Source: Seriola aureovittata (taxonomy: Eukaryota; Chordata; Actinopteri; Carangiformes; Carangidae). From it: DNA of 64,000 nucleotides. The DNA is taken from positions 15,763,140 to 15,827,139 of the forward strand of contig NC_079384.1 of the NCBI RefSeq assembly GCF_021018895.1, in the 5' to 3' direction. Shown in pieces: positions 44,629 to 64,000 of this stretch (within the stretch, counting starts at the first letter, position 1; every line of letters begins with the position of its first letter). The translations under genes were made by a program, and so were the position numbers. The notes under the pieces are model-generated. The model did no database searches. It was not told where the DNA came from and worked only from the letters and a program-made list of their open reading frames with translations.

Positions 44629-45629
44629 GTGTCTATGATAGTCTGTTATCACTGGCCAGAGGTCTGACCCATCACACACCCACTTTCTCCAAATTCAACA
44701 ATCATAACAACACAGTAAGTAAAATACATAAAGTGCACCCTTAGTTAAGAACTTAACAGGCATTTTTAGTGCAGAGGTGGCGGAATAAAAATGCATTATG
44801 GGTAAAAAGAAACAGCACAAAAGAAATGCAGGAGAAAGGGAAAACGTCTGTAACAGTGGTCGTGTATGCATTTGCTTGCTTTTAGTCGCTGAGCACTATC
44901 CATGTTAACCCATCACTAGCATATGTGCTGAACCTTCTACTCTCTCTTACAGTGTCGTTACGTACTGAGGAGGGACAGAGGCGAACTTTGACACTCGTGA
45001 TGAAAATCACCCACCACAGGATTTTTTTTTTTTTTATTTATCATTTGACCAGTCATTCAGATAAAGATGATTGAACCATTCTGTGGCCAAAGATTCACAC
45101 TAGAAACACAGTTACTGCGCTCAAGGCCTTTTTTTTTTTTTTCTTATCTAATAAAGCAATCTGTCCTCAGAACAAGATGTATGAGTTATCCAAAAAAATC
45201 AAATGAGCTTGTAAAAAACCATAGCAACTCATGCTTTGCTTGTTTATATGAGCAGATAGTTAAACAAGTTTTCAAAGATGTTTAATGACAGGGAGGGGGA
45301 TGAATATGTCAGTAAAAGTTAGAGGTTTGCAGCCTTGACAGCTGGTTTAACTTCACACTAAGGCATTTCATGAGGTCTGACACAGGAATGATACTTAACA
45401 GAGATACAGAAAATCATAATTTATGTATTTGAACCTCAGAAGGTTCAATGAGGCGACGTGACTCAAAAATGATTTTAATCAATGGAAAATGATGCAGTTA
45501 TAGATGCAGGGAGATGTTGGATTTTCATTTTGACACAATCATTTTAACACCAGTTCAAAGCCTTGGACCTTTTGAAGGTGCACACTGGCACAGTCTGGGT
45601 AGGATTTAATTTTGTTTATTAAGTGTGTT

Positions 45630-45951
45630 TATTAACTGAAACCATTTGTTGCTCAATCGACTGATCATTTCAGTCATTTCAGTCATTTTTCAAGCAGAAT
45701 AGCAAAAGCTCACCGACTTTTTCTCCAGCTTGAGGAGTCACTGCTTTGACTGTTTTATATCATTGTAAACTGAATATCTGACTGTTGGTTGACATTTGGA
45801 GATGTTGCCTTGGGACTCGTAAAAATTATACTGGGCATATTTTTTTTATCAATACCTGACATTCCACTCCCCTCCCCCAAAAAACGGATCGAAAAAAAAA
45901 AAAATCAGCAGATTAATGGATAACGAAAATAATCGTTAGTTGCAGCCCTAT
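45630..45951 (-). repeat. best-preserved MITE copy (hAT-like, AATCGATTA family)
   Basis: Starts near TTATTAACTGAAACCATTTG and ends with AACGAAAATAATCGTTAGTT followed by GCAGCCCTA, the diagnostic terminus of a fish MITE. Internal words (TTTCAAGCAGAATAGCAAAA, ATTGTAAACTGAATATCTGA, GTTGACATTTGGAGATGTTG) follow the consensus order as I know it. Target-site duplications were not resolved. Confidence 0.65.
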
Positions 45952-46787
45952 TTTACATTATTGAGGACGTACTGCAGCAGAAAAAGCATTCTCTTGCATT
46001 ACACCACAACAAAATCTTTTTTTATTTTGACACAAAAGAGGTAATAATGTCATTCAAAGTTGGTCTGTGTCCCTCCTTCCTCACCCTGGTCGGTTCTCCA
46101 CATCCATATGACTAGCAGTGGGACACAAAGGCAGGGTTAACAGAATACAATTCAAACGCAAACTATGTTTCCTTTTATTTCTATGTACAATATATAACTT
46201 AATTATAAATATTGTCATCTTTCTCTAAGTACTGAGTTGTTGAGCCATTTGTATTTTCTGAGCAATGTACAGTATTGAACATATAATATTGTATTACATA
46301 GAATAGAGCCTACTAGCAACCTTGGTTAAGAGCACACTTTGAAAGAACAGAAGATGGATACAGAGTCCACAAGTAGAGTCCGATGATTAGTACTTTCACT
46401 CTTACAGTCCCACCTGTTGTGTTCACTTGTGGGAACTTTGTGCCACACAATGTTTTGGAAGTGCACTGGTCTTTAATTCAGTGAGATCAGAACTTAGGAC
46501 CCTCCTGTTATCCTACCTGTGTGCAGAGTATGATAATGAAATAATCGCTTCACTGTTAGTTATGTTTTTCATATAAGATAATGTCTAATACCCTAAGTGT
46601 GTGTGTGTGTGTATGCCGGCTGTGTGGTTTTCTCTCTGACTGGATCTGTCTCTCGTGAGTTCTTTAAGACAAGTTTGTCCATGTCACATGTACAAAGGTC
46701 AGCAGCATGTGCTGTTGAGCTAACTGTTTTTTCTCCTCTTACTCCCACTAACAAGCCCAGTCCCACCAACCAGTCACAGACAGGCCA

Positions 46788-64000
<17,213 letters not shown>

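Larger units (their letters stand above)
41945..46787. other. convergent 3' UTRs and spacer between g6pc3 and tanc2
   Basis: g6pc3 (+) and tanc2 (-) end facing each other 4.8 kb apart. The g6pc3 3' UTR may end after AATAAA at 42428-42433. tanc2 genes usually have long 3' UTRs, so much of 43.7-46.8 kb may be tanc2 UTR, but no boundary is visible. Repeats at 43005-43145, 44599-44628 and 45630-45951 lie here. The frame at 44350-44667 (+) runs into an ATA repeat and resembles nothing I know. Confidence 0.5.

Noticed and set aside
44350..44667. 105-codon plus-strand frame
   Set aside because: Runs into an ATA microsatellite (poly-Ile) and shows no domain; lies in the g6pc3-tanc2 convergent spacer.

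Overview
The window is vertebrate genomic DNA, most likely from a ray-finned (percomorph-like teleost) fish. Genes are split into many small GT-AG exons. The proteins I rebuilt match vertebrate families almost residue for residue. Introns and spacers carry CA/GA/poly-G microsatellites and dispersed repeats that I recognise as typical of fish genomes. No prokaryotic, viral or organellar content was seen. All protein identities rest on comparison with family sequences known to me; no search was run.

Layout: 1-4238 is gene-poor and holds a decayed dispersed repeat. 4239-10229 (-) is retsat, complete in 11 exons (609 aa). 12760-13266 (-) is a two-exon transducin gamma subunit, gngt2-like (70 aa). 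16902-25987 (+) is tmem101, complete in 4 exons (255 aa); its last intron contains a ~5.3 kb higher-order satellite array bounded by a ~335 bp direct repeat. 27983-29988 (-) is a two-exon single-pass leucine-rich-repeat membrane protein (354 aa) that I cannot name. 31999-38637 (-) is lsm12, complete in 5 exons (196 aa). 39050-41944 (+) is g6pc3, complete in 6 exons (339 aa), head-to-head with lsm12 across ~412 bp. 46788 to beyond 64000 (-) is the 3' three quarters of tanc2: 17 coding exons, about 1,509 residues, from the Walker-B part of its STAND ATPase through ankyrin repeats, TPRs and a Ser/Pro-rich tail ending in a PDZ ligand.

The genes do not form a pathway. tmem101, lsm12 and g6pc3 are, from memory, also neighbours on human 17q21, so this is an old synteny block; tanc2 (human 17q23), retsat (human 2p) and gngt2 are joined to it here. 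RetSat and G6pc3 are both ER membrane enzymes and both end in a KKXX-type dilysine signal. Gngt2 belongs to cone phototransduction, Tanc2 to the postsynaptic scaffold and Lsm12 to RNA and Ca2+ signalling.

I did not find a new multi-gene system. The most unusual structures are the tmem101 intronic satellite, a Penelope-like retroelement tail with a hammerhead-ribozyme-like core inside tanc2, a TG repeat replacing the polypyrimidine tract of a tanc2 exon, a NAGNAG acceptor in tanc2, and a ~0.75 kb strand-asymmetric purine block.
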